Shown: positions 17,780 to 28,328, numbered from the stretch's first letter. The stretch is DNA of 64,000 nt from G963665545 sp963665545 (GCA_963665545.2 CAXXKZ010000012.1:124001-188000); one strand, 5' to 3'. The notes: generated by a model from the sequence alone, not told the origin. Program-made: numbers and translations.

Positions 17780-18439
17780 CTAGTCTAGCAATTCTTCCTG
17801 CTCACCGGCGTGCGATGCAGTGTCATCCGGCGTGGCCGGATCAATCAGGCGCACCCGCTTGCCACCGTGAAACACGTCCTTGAATTCCTTTCTGCTGACC
17901 GAAACATAGCGCTCGTTGCCCCCGATCTCGACTTGCGCACCCTCTTTGAGGGCATAGCCGTTTTCGTCGACACGCACCACCATTGTGGCCTTGCGGCCAG
18001 TGTGGCAGATGGTTTTGAGTTCTTTCAATTCATCGGCCCAGGCCAGCAAATTGCGGCTGCCTTCGAAAAGCTCCCCCTGGAAATCCGTTCGCAGGCCAAA
18101 GCAAAGCACAGGAATGTTCAGGCGATCAACCACGTCCGTAAGCTGAAAAACCTGGTCGCGAGTCAAGAATTGTGCCTCGTCAACCAAAACGCAATGAATA
18201 TTGCGTGATGCCAGTTCACCACGCACATGCACATAAAGATCATCGTTGGCCTGGAAAGCAACTGCCTTGGACTCCAGCCCGATTCTGGATTTGATGACCC
18301 CACCCTTGTGCCTGTCATCCAGGGCAGGGGTGAACAGCAGCGGCTCCATCCCCCGCTCACGGTAATTGTGCGCTGACTGCAGCAGGATCGTCGTCTTGCC
18401 GGCATTCATGGAAGAGTAATTGAAATACAGCTTGGCCAT
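17780..18439 (-). CDS. tdk: Thymidine kinase
   Basis: 219 residues. It phosphorylates thymidine to dTMP for pyrimidine salvage. The Walker A loop is SSMNAGKTT (residues 9-17), with DEAQF at 87-91 (Walker B and catalytic region) and the lasso segment IGGNERYVSV near residue 180. Compared with typical type II enzymes, cysteines that bind the structural zinc look replaced (Thr in ICHTGRK, Ser in YVSVSRK). That would be a zinc-poor variant; this comparison is from memory of the family. It is six bases from the downstream end of the Mur ligase gene. Confidence 0.95.
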   Translation of the reverse strand: MAKLYFNYSSMNAGKTTILLQSAHNYRERGMEPLLFTPALDDRHKGGVIKSRIGLESKAVAFQANDDLYVHVRGELASRNIHCVLVDEAQFLTRDQVFQLTDVVDRLNIPVLCFGLRTDFQGELFEGSRNLLAWADELKELKTICHTGRKATMVVRVDENGYALKEGAQVEIGGNERYVSVSRKEFKDVFHGGKRVRLIDPATPDDTASHAGEQEELLD

Positions 18440-18444
18440 CAGAT

Positions 18445-20181
18445 TCAGGTACCCAGGAAGTCACGGATCAGACCGAGCACTTCGTCGCGCTGGGTCAACG
18501 CCAGAAAGACCAACAGGTCGCCATCGCGGGCATGCCCCAGGGCATGTGCGGCAGCAGTCACAGGATCAGGGTACTCGCTGATCCGACTTTCATCCAGGCC
18601 TGCGGTCAGTGCGGCGGCGTGAATAACCGCTTTGACTTCCTCGCTGCTGCGTCCGCGCTCGTAACCCGAGAGGCCACAAATCATCAACTGATCAGGGCGC
18701 ATGGTGCAGGCCGCCAGCGTCAGGGCAATGATATCCTGATCCGACCGATCTCCGGCCTGGCCAATGGTGAGCACGCGCCGGTTTGCCGGCACCCTGCTGA
18801 CCATGTCAGCCAGGGCAGACATGCCATGTTCGTTGTGGGCGAAATCGACCAACATGCGAACACCACGATGCTCAAACCAGTTGCCACGGCCCGGATTGTC
18901 CGAGGCGTCTCCACGAAATTGGACCAAGCCTTCTCGAATGGCTTCGGGGCCGAGGCCCAGAACACTACATAGCCCCATTGCCGCCAGTCCATTGCTGATA
19001 TTGTGCCGTGCGGCTCCGTCCAACGCCGCAGGTATGTCGGCAACCGCGACGATTTTCTGAACACCATCAGGTGACAATAATGTCAGCCAGCCTGCTTCCA
19101 GAACATAGGCGATACCACCGCAATCTACATGACCACGGACAATGGAATTGTCGGCAGCCAGGCTGAACCACTGAACCTGATCCTGCAGGGCTTGGTCGAG
19201 CCCTGCGGCGTGTGCAACAATCCCGGCATCATCGGCGTTGAGGATCAATGCACCCGATCCAGTCAGCGCGCGGCGAACAATAAATTTCGCCTCAATCAAC
19301 TCAGCAACAGAATTAATGCCGTATTCACCCAGATGATCCGCTGCAACGTTGGTGATCAGGGCAACATCGATTTGCGGCACGCCCAAACCACGGCGCAATA
19401 GCCCACCGCGTGCGACTTCGAGCACAGCTATTTCGGTATTGGGATGACGCATTATGGTGCGTGCGCCCCCGGTGCCGGAGTAGTCGCCCCGGTCGATGAT
19501 GGTGTCGCCGACAAGAATGGAATCTGTCGAGGTAATACCCCCAACATGGCCGGCAGCCTTGATGATGACAGCCGCCATGCGGACTGTGGTCGACTTGCCA
19601 TTGGTGCCGGTCACCATGGCCACAGGTATCGATTTCAGTGATGACCAGGGCACTGCGCAAGGACTGGGCAACTCGCCGGCCCGCCAGACCATTCGCGATC
19701 GCCCGGCCCCAACTGAGACTTCATCGTCGTCCCAGAGAAACAACGCAGCATGCTGTGCCGCCTCGTCCTGAATCTCGATGAGCCGGGGAGTGGCCTCTTC
19801 GTCAAACAGCTCGCTCAGGCGTTCCAATTCCCGCTCACGACTGGCGCGTTCTTCAATCCTGCCCTTCTGCCCAAGGCTGGCTTCGGCCAACCGCCAGGCC
19901 AATTCATTCAGTTCACACATGGAATAAAGCGCATCGATGGGTGCACTGATCAGCAGACTGACACCACCATCCCAGCCTCTGTGTGTCAGTTGCGCATCGC
20001 CCCGACCCAGATCAGACAGGAGCAGCCTGGCCTCGTGCGCCCAGGTGTCTATTAAAGCTTTTGTCTCCTCGCCCCGCAGACCGATGTCAATAATGGCGGC
20101 GGGATCATTCCAATAAAGATTGGCGCCGGTGAGGCGTCTGCTGTCGAGAAGAATCACGCTCGGTCCGCCTCGGTGCACCAT
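18445..20181 (-). CDS. Mur ligase family protein, related to cyanophycin synthetase C-terminal half
   Basis: About 578 residues. An N-terminal domain of about 185 residues starts with VILLDSRRLTGANLYW. The Mur-ligase central domain follows (P-loop GTNGKSTT at 192-199, RGGLLRRGLGVPQIDVALITNVAADHLG, NADDAGI), then a C-terminal ligase domain (DFAHNEHGM, AGDRSDQDI). The same pattern is in CphA at 45.5 kb, but the CphA ATP-grasp half is missing. It probably makes a peptide-like bond with ATP; the substrate is unknown. ATG 20181 is preferred over a GTG at 20301 that overlaps the PAP2 stop, because family homology starts just after it. Confidence 0.8.
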   Translation of the reverse strand: MVHRGGPSVILLDSRRLTGANLYWNDPAAIIDIGLRGEETKALIDTWAHEARLLLSDLGRGDAQLTHRGWDGGVSLLISAPIDALYSMCELNELAWRLAEASLGQKGRIEERASRERELERLSELFDEEATPRLIEIQDEAAQHAALFLWDDDEVSVGAGRSRMVWRAGELPSPCAVPWSSLKSIPVAMVTGTNGKSTTVRMAAVIIKAAGHVGGITSTDSILVGDTIIDRGDYSGTGGARTIMRHPNTEIAVLEVARGGLLRRGLGVPQIDVALITNVAADHLGEYGINSVAELIEAKFIVRRALTGSGALILNADDAGIVAHAAGLDQALQDQVQWFSLAADNSIVRGHVDCGGIAYVLEAGWLTLLSPDGVQKIVAVADIPAALDGAARHNISNGLAAMGLCSVLGLGPEAIREGLVQFRGDASDNPGRGNWFEHRGVRMLVDFAHNEHGMSALADMVSRVPANRRVLTIGQAGDRSDQDIIALTLAACTMRPDQLMICGLSGYERGRSSEEVKAVIHAAALTAGLDESRISEYPDPVTAAAHALGHARDGDLLVFLALTQRDEVLGLIRDFLGT

Positions 20182-20294
20182 GCAGGCCAGTCGCCGAGTA
20201 TAGATACCGTCTCCATTGGCATGGTCTGAATTATACCGCGGACTTGAGCCGCGAGGCCGCCCCCAGACCGCGTTCCTAGATGGCGTCCGGCACC

Positions 20295-20861
20295 CTACCA
20301 CTGCCTGCTGATGCCGATACCGTAGAAGCCCTCCCCCGCCACCGGTGTAACCACGAAGCCCTTGTATTGCGTGGTGAAGATCATGGCGCCGGCAATGCCG
20401 ATCGCCGCGCCTGCGACGACATCTACCGTAAAGTGATTGTCTGATTCGACGCGGCTCCAGGCGACAAAGGTGGCGCCGATATAGGCGGGCACAGCGTACT
20501 TCACGCCATAGCGCTGGTGGATGAATCCTGCGCCCTGGAAGGCCACCGAACTGTGCCCTGAAGGAAAGGACTCGCCTTTGCCGTTCGGGCGGGTCTTGTC
20601 GATTGATTTCTTCAGTGCGTAAGTAACCGCCAGGTTGCTGAAAAATGACTTGTAGAACTGTTTGCGCCCGTCAGAGTCATCGAGGTAAATGGTGGCGCCG
20701 TAGGCGATGGCCGGGATCAGGGTGCGCAGCACATCGCCCGTGTTCTCGATCTGATTGGATGCCCAAAGCGGGCGCAGAGGCATGAGCCATACCACCAGGG
20801 CCATCACCGCAAAAGCCAGCCAGCGGCTCAGAAAGGGGATTTTTCTCGCTGTAGCATTCAT
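20295..20861 (-). CDS. PAP2-family membrane phosphatase
   Basis: About 188 residues with the three phosphatidic acid phosphatase type 2 motifs: KKSIDKTRP, PSGHSS and SRVESDNHFTVDVVAG. The N-terminal region is hydrophobic (signal anchor, FAVMALVVWLMPL), with further hydrophobic segments later. Family members remove phosphate from lipids such as phosphatidate, undecaprenyl pyrophosphate or lipid A precursors on the periplasmic side. ATG 20861 is taken; an upstream GTG at 20879 is possible. Confidence 0.85.
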   Translation of the reverse strand: MNATARKIPFLSRWLAFAVMALVVWLMPLRPLWASNQIENTGDVLRTLIPAIAYGATIYLDDSDGRKQFYKSFFSNLAVTYALKKSIDKTRPNGKGESFPSGHSSVAFQGAGFIHQRYGVKYAVPAYIGATFVAWSRVESDNHFTVDVVAGAAIGIAGAMIFTTQYKGFVVTPVAGEGFYGIGISRQW

Positions 20862-20989
20862 CAATGAATCAGAGACCACGATATCGCCACCGTGTCAATC
20901 ATTCCAAGGGGCGCAAATTGCGGGCGGTAGATGGCTTTCAAATGAGCCAACACGGTTGGCTGGGTTATGGCTAGAGTCCTCCTACGAAC

Positions 20990-21017
20990 AAATTTGGGCC
21001 CCGCAGGGCCCAAACTT
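20990..21017 (-). terminator. Hairpin terminator downstream of the TonB receptor
   Basis: Perfect 9-bp inverted repeat TTTGGGCCC (20993-21001) / GGGCCCAAA (21006-21014) with a CGCA loop, followed on the minus strand by ATTTGTTC. It lies about 30 bases after the receptor stop. Confidence 0.65.
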
Positions 21018-21044
21018 ACCTCGCCTTGCAGCAGGGCGTTATTT

Positions 21045-23426
21045 CTAGAAGCGGGCCCCAACCGATATGCCGTATGTCCTTGGCTGGATGATCTGACCGG
21101 ATCCCGTGTGGTTAAAGTCACTGCCCGTGTTATATGCGGTCAGCACACGCTCGTCGGTCAGGTTTTGCACATAGAGACGGACGCGGAACCTTTCGAAGGA
21201 GGCTATAATCTGCGCGCTAAACGTGTGGTCTGAAGGCAATTTTACGTGGCTTCCAGGAAAACGTTCATCCTCCGGGGGTTGTTGTGGCGTCGGCGCTCCA
21301 AATCCAGTGTACCGCACGCCGGTATACACCCAACTCACACCCATTGTGACAAAAGCGCTGCCAATATTGGTTGAATAGTCGAGATTGAGCGTGTTGGTCC
21401 ATTCGGGAACAAAAGGCAGTTGGTCGCCATCGACGCCCCCCAACCCTCTGGCTGACTCAGTCAGTTTGGCATCGACATACGCACCGTTGTCGCTTAGCAC
21501 CAGTCCCTCAGTAAGTTCCCAGGCAACATCCCATTCCAATCCCTTACTAACCGCTGTTCCGGCATTGCCAGTGATCGTGAATGTTTGCCCCGATGTGGTC
21601 GATATAAACTGTGTCAGAATCTGGATGTCGGTCCAGTCGATGTAAAAGGCGGCGACATCATAGGTGAAGCGCCCGTCTTCCGTGGTGCCCTTGGTGCCAA
21701 TCTCGTAGTTAACCGTGGAGTCTGAGGTATAGCTCAGTGGAAAATCCGGTGGCGCACCAGGAATGATCAGGGCGGGTCCGCCCGGGCGATAGCCGGTGGC
21801 AATTCTCCCATAGATCAACTTGTCGTCGGTGAGATGATAACTGGGCGCAAATGACCATGTGAACTCGCTCTCGTCGGTCTCAATCAGAGGATTGACGATA
21901 TCGCCAAAGGGGTCATTGATGATCCCGGCAAAACTTGTCACCTGGGATTCCTGTTTATTGCTCGAGTAGCGCCCGCCAACCGCTATATCAAACTGGTCGG
22001 TGAAATGCAGGACTACTTCGCCGAAACCGGATATTTCTTCATAGCTGGCAGGCAGCTCAGAGCCGCCTACGGGCAGGGGGAAGCCAAATATGTTCGTGAA
22101 CTGGATTTCTCCGGTAACCGGATTTATCGCGTCGAAAAACTGGTTAAAGGTGATGTCCTCATCAGAATAGAAACCCCCAACCAGCCAATCGATCCCGATC
22201 GAGCCCATATCGATCGTGTCCGTCGAAGTAATACGGACCTCCTGGTTGAACTTCGAGAGATCGTTGGTCTGTCTGCTGAGAAAGGCGAGCGGCGGACCGC
22301 CAAAAAGCGCTAAAAATCAATCAAGAATGGTAAAGCCCGGAGCCAGTTGAGCAAAACTTATATCGTAGCTGAATGTGCTGTTGACTTCTCCGTAACTTGT
22401 TGCAGAAAGAATATCGACCGAACTACCCGACCATTCCAGTAACGCAGAATAGACTCGTATTTCGTTGTCGCTGAATCCTGGACTAAAGGTGTTCCATTGG
22501 AGGTCCCCATCGTTCGCGATATCGAACTCATCCGGAGTTCTGGTCCCTGCTGTAAGGGCGGCTCCCACCAATTCCACATTGCCCCCCTCACCATATTTTT
22601 GATTCTGCATCAGAGCCATCAGTCGGATCGAGAAATTGTCCGTTGCCTGCCACAGCAATTGAGCGCGGCCACCGTAGCGTTCCCCGTCGTTCACGTTTTC
22701 CTCGCCAGACAGCGGGTTGTCAATATATCCCGCAATATCCTTGTAATAGCCGGTTACTCGAAACGCCGCAGTGCCATCTGAAAAAGGCAGGTTGAGCACC
22801 CCCTGGCCAAAGAAACCCGTGTCTCCTTGCTTAATGGTCTCCACGCCCACTTCAGCATCGCCCTCGAATCGGTCGAGATTTGGCGCATTGGTGACATACT
22901 TGATGACGCCGCCTTCTGCCGCTGCGCCGTAAATCGTGCCCTGAGGTCCGCGCAGGACCTCGACCCGGTTCAAGTCGTAAGTACCGAGGTTGGCGATGTC
23001 GATCGCGCTATTTGTTGTCGCCACTGAATAGCTCAACGCGGTTTCATCGATAAGCGTGGCAACCGTTGCGCCCGCGCCCCCCGAATTGAGTCCACGCAGA
23101 ATAACGCGCGTTGCCCGGTTGCCGAATTGCTGGACGACGAGACCCGGTACCTGATCTGCAAATTCCTCTATCTGCAGCAGATTGCGGTCCACTAAGTCCG
23201 AACCTTTCAAGGCAGTGACGGCCATTGGGACGTCGACGAGGCGCTGATCGCGCTTGGTCGCTGTGACGTAAACTTCTTCCAGAACGTTGGACTCATCTGC
23301 TGCGTCCTGTGCGAAGGCGGCGGGACTGTGAAACGTACCGCTTATTAATGCGCCGGCAGAGGCAAGCGCCAAACTGATGGTTTTTGCGAAAAACCGCGTG
23401 GATATAGACCGTGTGGATATAGACAT
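21045..23426 (-). pseudogene. TonB-dependent receptor interrupted by one in-frame TGA
   Basis: A 793-codon receptor split by a single TGA at 22317-22319. The frame is unchanged: before it comes APGFTILD, after it FLALFGGPPLAFLSRQ and then 423 codons ending in the barrel's terminal VGARF. The N-terminal part has a signal peptide, a TonB box-like EEVYVTATKR, and a plug with VPGLVVQQFG and EVLRGPQGTIYGA. The C-terminal part is outer-membrane beta-barrel. The missing residue could be Trp (TGG to TGA). It presumably imported a siderophore or other ligand when functional. ATG 23426 follows AGGAAGG. The signal peptide contains a 15-bp duplication. It ends before a terminator. Confidence 0.85.
23395..23424. 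repeat. 15-bp in-frame tandem duplication in the receptor signal peptide
   Basis: CGYGTGGATATAGAC is present twice (one base differs) and encodes SISTR SISTR just after the initiator Met. Confidence 0.85.
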
Positions 23427-23741
23427 GGACTTGGCCTTCCTGAATTTATTTATAGGGATTACGAGTCGGTCCGTGTGCCAAAAAATCTCGTCTAAAGGAC
23501 CGTAGGTCAATAGTAATGCCCATGGCGGGAATGGTCCTAGTTCATTTCGGCATATTATTGTGCAAAAACGGTGAGATTTTGAAAAAAAGTGTCGATATAG
23601 AATATTTGTCTCGCTTATTTGGGGTACTGCGCTCTTACGCTTTCAATGCTGAAGATCAGCGGGAAAGCCTTTGGCGATGAGATTGTGTAAAATTTGCCGC
23701 GAGGCAGGACTGAAATCAATGAAATCAGGCAAACCAATCAC

Positions 23742-24554
23742 ATGAACAAAGACGTTTCCGCCGTCGTGCCAACCATTGGCGAGGCCACCCTGACCGACAG
23801 CCTGGCCAGCCTGGAACGCCAAAGCATGGAACTCGCAGAAATCCACGTGGTGCGGGATGTTCATCCTTTCCCGGCAGCGATGAATCGTGGCTTGGCGCAG
23901 GTGACCACGCCATTCCTGCTGCAATGCGATGCGGACATGATCCTGCACCCTGATTGTGTTGAGACACTGATGTGCGCGATGGATGAGCACACCGGTGTGA
24001 GTATCGGCTATCTGCAGGATGATCTGCTGGGAGAAATCCAGGCGGTGAAACTTTATCGCACACAATGCCTGAAGCAGGCGCCTTTCCAGAATCGCATTGC
24101 AACGGATTCAGATGGAATCGAAGCAATCGTGCGTCAGCGCTTCCAAATCGCGTTTGCAGCCCGACGGGAGCACCACGAAGACTATTCTGCCGACGTGCTG
24201 GGGCATCACCGACCGAATTACGACGACCCCGTCTACGTATTTGGCAAATTTTCCGTCATGGGGTCCATTGTCCGAAACCGCGGCAGCTACCGAGAATACC
24301 TGGGCGTGCTCGGCGCGCTGAAACGCAGCGGCCATGCAATGGCAGACCTGGCCATTACCGCCTTCTGCCAGGGCTTGTTCCAGGACAAGCGGCAGAGCGA
24401 ACACAAGCCCTTTGAGGAAACAAGTGAATCTCGTTTTTTCCAGACATTCAGCGCGTGCGCAGGCAACGGCCATGATCTTTTTGCGATTACTCGGTTGCCC
24501 GACTACGAACGTGAGGAAGACTTGGCGAAACTGCACTCATCCTTCGACGGCTAG
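23742..24554 (+). CDS. Glycosyltransferase family 2-like protein
   Basis: 270 residues from ATG 23742 (MNKDVSAVVPTIGE). The GT-A nucleotide-sugar fold is seen as VSAVVPTIG, AMNRGLAQVTTPFLLQCDADMI (the DxD-like acidic motif) and a segment with YDDPVYVFG and GSYREYL. It probably transfers a sugar during surface-glycan assembly in the cytoplasm. It starts the glycan locus and ends convergently, overlapping the end of the next gene by four bases. No strong ribosome-binding site is visible. Donor and acceptor are unknown. Confidence 0.7.
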   Translation: MNKDVSAVVPTIGEATLTDSLASLERQSMELAEIHVVRDVHPFPAAMNRGLAQVTTPFLLQCDADMILHPDCVETLMCAMDEHTGVSIGYLQDDLLGEIQAVKLYRTQCLKQAPFQNRIATDSDGIEAIVRQRFQIAFAARREHHEDYSADVLGHHRPNYDDPVYVFGKFSVMGSIVRNRGSYREYLGVLGALKRSGHAMADLAITAFCQGLFQDKRQSEHKPFEETSESRFFQTFSACAGNGHDLFAITRLPDYEREEDLAKLHSSFDG

Positions 24555-25576
24555 CCCCCCCACCCCATTTGTCGGAAAAACGCAAGGTACCGATTCAGAA
24601 TGGTCTCAGTGTCCCAGTGAGCCATCAGCCACGCTCGCGGCCGGTAAAGGTGCAGCCGCGCCTGCACATAGCGCATCACCTCGGCAAAGGACCCGGAATT
24701 TGCCAGCTCGCCTGTTACGCCGGGTTCAACCACGTGTCGCCCGCCCTCTATGTCCTCGTGCACGATGATGGGCAAATCACAGGCCACGCACTCCCACATG
24801 GCTGCAGGGCTGGATTCCCGGATGCCCGAATAGACTGCCATTTTTGAAGCCTGCATCAGCGCCACAGGGTTTGCCGCATTAAATCCTGTGCGTGAAATCT
24901 GCGTACCGTCCAGTTCGAGCTCACCCGCTTCCACGGGGTGGAAATGCCCCCGCAAGCCGGACTCGCGAGCGGCTTCGATGATCAGATCATGGCGCTTTGA
25001 CGGGCGGGCTTGCGCGAGGTAAATAAAGTCAAACTTTTTCTCAACGTTTGAAGGTTTCACATGCTCGGTGTTGACGACGGGGACATACAACATGGACTGG
25101 TCATCCATGAACACAGCATCGTCCACCAGATGGCACTCGGCATCGGAATTTCCGGTTTTATCATCCTCGGCACGAAGCGCCGCTACATTTACCCTGAAAG
25201 AAAGCCCTTCCAGCATTTGCAGCACACCGCTGCCGGCAATGCCACCATGCTGGATATACAGATCAGGCGGGCCGGATGTCTTAAGATATTCCGCCAGGTC
25301 ATTGCTGTTATGAAAGTTCATCCAGAAAAACCCGTAGTCATGCCAGAAAAAGCGGCGGTCAGGCGCAAAATTCCAGAATTCCATTTCGTCGGCAAGGCCG
25401 CAATCGAGCAGGTGAACGCCGATCGAGAAAATATGGAAGCCCCAGTCGTGTTCAAGTTCGAACAATCTTTTCCGACGCGGCGCTGGTGGTCTTTCAATTG
25501 TTCGCCATTGCGCCTCGTAGTCCAGCGGTTCCTGCGGAAAAACCTCGACACCGAAGTTGGATATAACTACTTTCAT
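24551..25576 (-). CDS. Putative GT-B glycosyltransferase
   Basis: 341 residues. The C-terminal half resembles family 1/4 glycosyltransferases: KFDFIYLAQARPSKRHDLIIEA, SGIRESSPAAMWECVACDLPIIVHE and EGGRHVVEPGVTGELAN, where the Glu-containing loop would bind the sugar nucleotide. The N-terminal half, with many Trp and Phe residues (EFWNFAPDRRFFWHDYGFFW), is less typical. It is the only minus-strand gene in the middle of the locus and diverges from the carbamoyltransferase. The function is inferred from fold and context. Confidence 0.65.
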   Translation of the reverse strand: MKVVISNFGVEVFPQEPLDYEAQWRTIERPPAPRRKRLFELEHDWGFHIFSIGVHLLDCGLADEMEFWNFAPDRRFFWHDYGFFWMNFHNSNDLAEYLKTSGPPDLYIQHGGIAGSGVLQMLEGLSFRVNVAALRAEDDKTGNSDAECHLVDDAVFMDDQSMLYVPVVNTEHVKPSNVEKKFDFIYLAQARPSKRHDLIIEAARESGLRGHFHPVEAGELELDGTQISRTGFNAANPVALMQASKMAVYSGIRESSPAAMWECVACDLPIIVHEDIEGGRHVVEPGVTGELANSGSFAEVMRYVQARLHLYRPRAWLMAHWDTETILNRYLAFFRQMGWGG

Positions 25577-25656
25577 TCAGTCACCCGCTGCAGGCCCTTG
25601 GTCTGGTGGTTATGATACATTCATCCCATGTCTGGAATCCCCGAGGATACAAACAC

Positions 25657-27357
25657 TTGAATATTCTCGGAATTTCTCCATTCGACAAGGATGCCACGGC
25701 CTGCCTGTATCTGGGCGCCCAGGCAGATCAAATGAACAGCGGCCGCTGGTCGGCACTGGCCGAGGAGCGACTTTCGCGGATCAAGCTGCATAAGGGCTTC
25801 CCCCATCGGGCTATCGCCGCACTACTCGAGGCCAAAGGCCTGAGTGCCGGCAATATGGACGCGGTCGTGTATCCATTTCGCCAATGGTATGTCGAGGGCA
25901 GACGCATTTCGGGCGGGTTCATTCGTGATCTGCCTTTTGCGTTGACCAATGGCGACACTGTGAGATCCAAGAAAAACCACCTGACTTCGTACCTGCAGTG
26001 GTGCGTCAAGGGGATTCGTGAACATCGCCACTTCCACCATCTTCTGCTTGATGGTCTGCAAGGACTTGGCCTGGATGGAAAACTGCACCGGATCGAACAC
26101 CATCATGCACATACCGCCAGTGCCTACCTGACGAGCGGTTTCAAGCACGCTTTGACCCTGTCTCTGGACTGGTACGGGGGTGGGCTGTCCGGCTCGGTGA
26201 ATGAGGCTTCACCCTCAGGGCTGAAACTGCTACACGAGTTTCGCTATCCCCACTCCCTCGGCCTGTTCTTCGCTCAGGCGACTGCGGCGCTGGGTTTTCG
26301 TGCATCTCGCCATGAAGGCAAAATTGTCGGACATGCGGCCTACGGAGATCCAGACTTGTTGTCACCGATGATCCTGGATCGTTTTATCCGCGAAAACGGA
26401 GATTTTCGATTCAAGAGCGCCATGGATACCAAGTTTCTCGAAAGCCTGGCGGCCCGGCATCCGCGAGAGCACGTCGCGGCTGCTTGTCAAAATGTTCTGG
26501 AGTCGGTGGTATGCGGCATTGTTGAGTACTGGACCAAGCGCATAGGGGTGAGCGACATCACACTCGCTGGAGGCGTTGCGGCCAACGTCAAAATGAATCA
26601 GCGCATCGCCCAGATCGATGCCGTTCAACGGGTATTCGTTCATCCTGCAATGGGCGATGGCGGCACGTCAGTGGGCGCGGTGCTCGCTTGGCTGCTCGAA
26701 TCAGGGCCCGTTGAATCGGTCGAATGGCGCAGTTGCCTGCTGGGCCCTGAATACAGCGCAGACGACCTGGTCAAGGCCTATGAAGATGGCGGCCTGGAAC
26801 CGATCCGACATGATGACATCGCCGGCGAAATTGCCCGCCTGTTGGCCGAAGGCAAGGTGGTCGCGCGCTACAATGGTGGCTCTGAGTATGGCCCCAGAGC
26901 ACTGGGCAATCGTTCCATTTTGAGCCGGGCGAGCGATCCTGCCATTAACGATTGGTTGAATAGGCGGCTCAACCGAAATGAATTTATGCCATTTGCTCCG
27001 GCCACCCTGTATGAGCACCGCGAACAGCGATATGTTGCAATCGAGCGAATCGAGTCTGCGGTTCGATTCATGACCATCACCTGCGATTGCACTCCGACCA
27101 TGTGCGAGGAAGCCACTGCTGCGGTGCATGTGGATGGCACGGCGCGGCCGCAGCTCGTCAGGCAGGCGGACGCTCCGGATCTTCACGCCATTCTTTTGGC
27201 TTATTATGAAATCATCGGCATACCGACCTTGATCAACACGTCATTCAACATCCATGAAGAACCCATCGTATGCTCCCCGCGCGATGCGGTGCGGGCATTC
27301 AAAGCCGGCCACCTGGACGTGTTGGCCATGGGGTCTTATTGCGCAACTCTGAGATGA
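25657..27357 (+). CDS. Carbamoyltransferase, NodU/CmcH family
   Basis: 566 residues from TTG 25657, chosen because LNILGISPFDKDATACL matches the family start and GAGGA lies 10 bases upstream. Such enzymes transfer a carbamoyl group from carbamoyl phosphate to a hydroxyl of a sugar or antibiotic. The N-terminal TsaD-like domain has HRIEHHHAHTASAY (metal-binding histidines), with GGVAANVKMNQRIA and GGSEYGPRALGNRSIL further on, and a C-terminal domain with NTSFNIHEEPIVCSP. It overlaps the following deacetylase-like gene by ATGA, so the two are coupled. The product is likely a carbamoylated glycan. Confidence 0.88.
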   Translation: MNILGISPFDKDATACLYLGAQADQMNSGRWSALAEERLSRIKLHKGFPHRAIAALLEAKGLSAGNMDAVVYPFRQWYVEGRRISGGFIRDLPFALTNGDTVRSKKNHLTSYLQWCVKGIREHRHFHHLLLDGLQGLGLDGKLHRIEHHHAHTASAYLTSGFKHALTLSLDWYGGGLSGSVNEASPSGLKLLHEFRYPHSLGLFFAQATAALGFRASRHEGKIVGHAAYGDPDLLSPMILDRFIRENGDFRFKSAMDTKFLESLAARHPREHVAAACQNVLESVVCGIVEYWTKRIGVSDITLAGGVAANVKMNQRIAQIDAVQRVFVHPAMGDGGTSVGAVLAWLLESGPVESVEWRSCLLGPEYSADDLVKAYEDGGLEPIRHDDIAGEIARLLAEGKVVARYNGGSEYGPRALGNRSILSRASDPAINDWLNRRLNRNEFMPFAPATLYEHREQRYVAIERIESAVRFMTITCDCTPTMCEEATAAVHVDGTARPQLVRQADAPDLHAILLAYYEIIGIPTLINTSFNIHEEPIVCSPRDAVRAFKAGHLDVLAMGSYCATLR

Positions 27358-28328
27358 CCATTTCATCCAATCCCTCCCGCCCGGCATTCATCATCACCAT
27401 GGATGCCGAAGGGGATAATCTTTGGGCCAACTCGGCACAGGTGACGACCGAGAATGCGAAGTATTTGCCACGTTTTCAATCACTCTGTGAAAGATATGGT
27501 CTCAAGCCCACATGGCTGACAAACCATGAAATGGTTAACTGTCCGGCATTCGCTGAATTCGCTGATGACCTACTGCGTCGTCAGGCCGGCGAGATCGGCA
27601 TGCACCTGCATGCCTGGGATTCACCACCGGTATTTCGGGGAGACCCTGCCGGACAGGCATATCTCATCGAATATCCAGAGCAGATCATGCGCGAGAAGGT
27701 CGCCCGCCTCACCGACTGTCTTGAAGATCGATTTGACAGGAAAATGGTAAGCCACCGGGCCGGACGCTGGGCTTTGAACAGCGCTTACGCACACATTCTG
27801 GTGGCGTCGGGCTACCTCGTTGACTGTTCTGTCACTCCCCTCGTGAGTTGGACCCATTACCTGGGCGACCCTGAAGGCTCGGGCGGCAGCGACTACCGCT
27901 CATTTCCATCGCATCCCTATTTCATGGACCTGGATCACATCGATCGCTCCGGTGATTCCCCATTGCTCGAGGTTCCCATGTCAATTGTTCGCGGCCGCAA
28001 TCAACCCTGCTGGCTGCGCCCCGACGGACATAACCTCGAGGACATGTTGGGCATACTGCGGCGGTGCATTGGCAAGCACATTGGTCAAAGCATTGATCCA
28101 GGCATTGACCCAGGCATTGACCAGGGGCCAAGCTGCGTGGAATTTATGCTGCACTCTTCCGAGCTGATGCCGGGCGGCAGCCCCACATTCGTAACGCGGG
28201 ACGCAATTGACTTGCTCTATGAGGACCTCGAAGCGCTGTTTTTGGTGGCGCAACAGTCATATCGCGGTGTTACGCTGGGTGAGTTTCGCAACGAACAGAG
28301 AACCACCCAAACACCCGGAATTTGGTAA
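27354..28328 (+). CDS. Polysaccharide deacetylase-like protein
   Basis: 324 residues. The fold of carbohydrate esterase 4 is suggested by FIITMDAEGDNLW near the start (Asp in motif 1), GEIGMHLHAWDSPP (the HxxxH-like metal site) and MVSHRAGRW (motif 3). It could remove N- or O-acetyl groups from a sugar unit. The ATG overlaps the carbamoyltransferase stop. A 12-bp repeat inserts IDPGIDPGIDQG at about 28092-28127, probably in a loop. Confidence 0.75.
   Translation: MTISSNPSRPAFIITMDAEGDNLWANSAQVTTENAKYLPRFQSLCERYGLKPTWLTNHEMVNCPAFAEFADDLLRRQAGEIGMHLHAWDSPPVFRGDPAGQAYLIEYPEQIMREKVARLTDCLEDRFDRKMVSHRAGRWALNSAYAHILVASGYLVDCSVTPLVSWTHYLGDPEGSGGSDYRSFPSHPYFMDLDHIDRSGDSPLLEVPMSIVRGRNQPCWLRPDGHNLEDMLGILRRCIGKHIGQSIDPGIDPGIDQGPSCVEFMLHSSELMPGGSPTFVTRDAIDLLYEDLEALFLVAQQSYRGVTLGEFRNEQRTTQTPGIW
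28092..28127. repeat. 12-bp in-frame tandem repeat, three units
   Basis: ATTGACCCAGGC repeated about three times with small changes, coding IDPG IDPG IDQG within the deacetylase-like protein. Confidence 0.85.
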
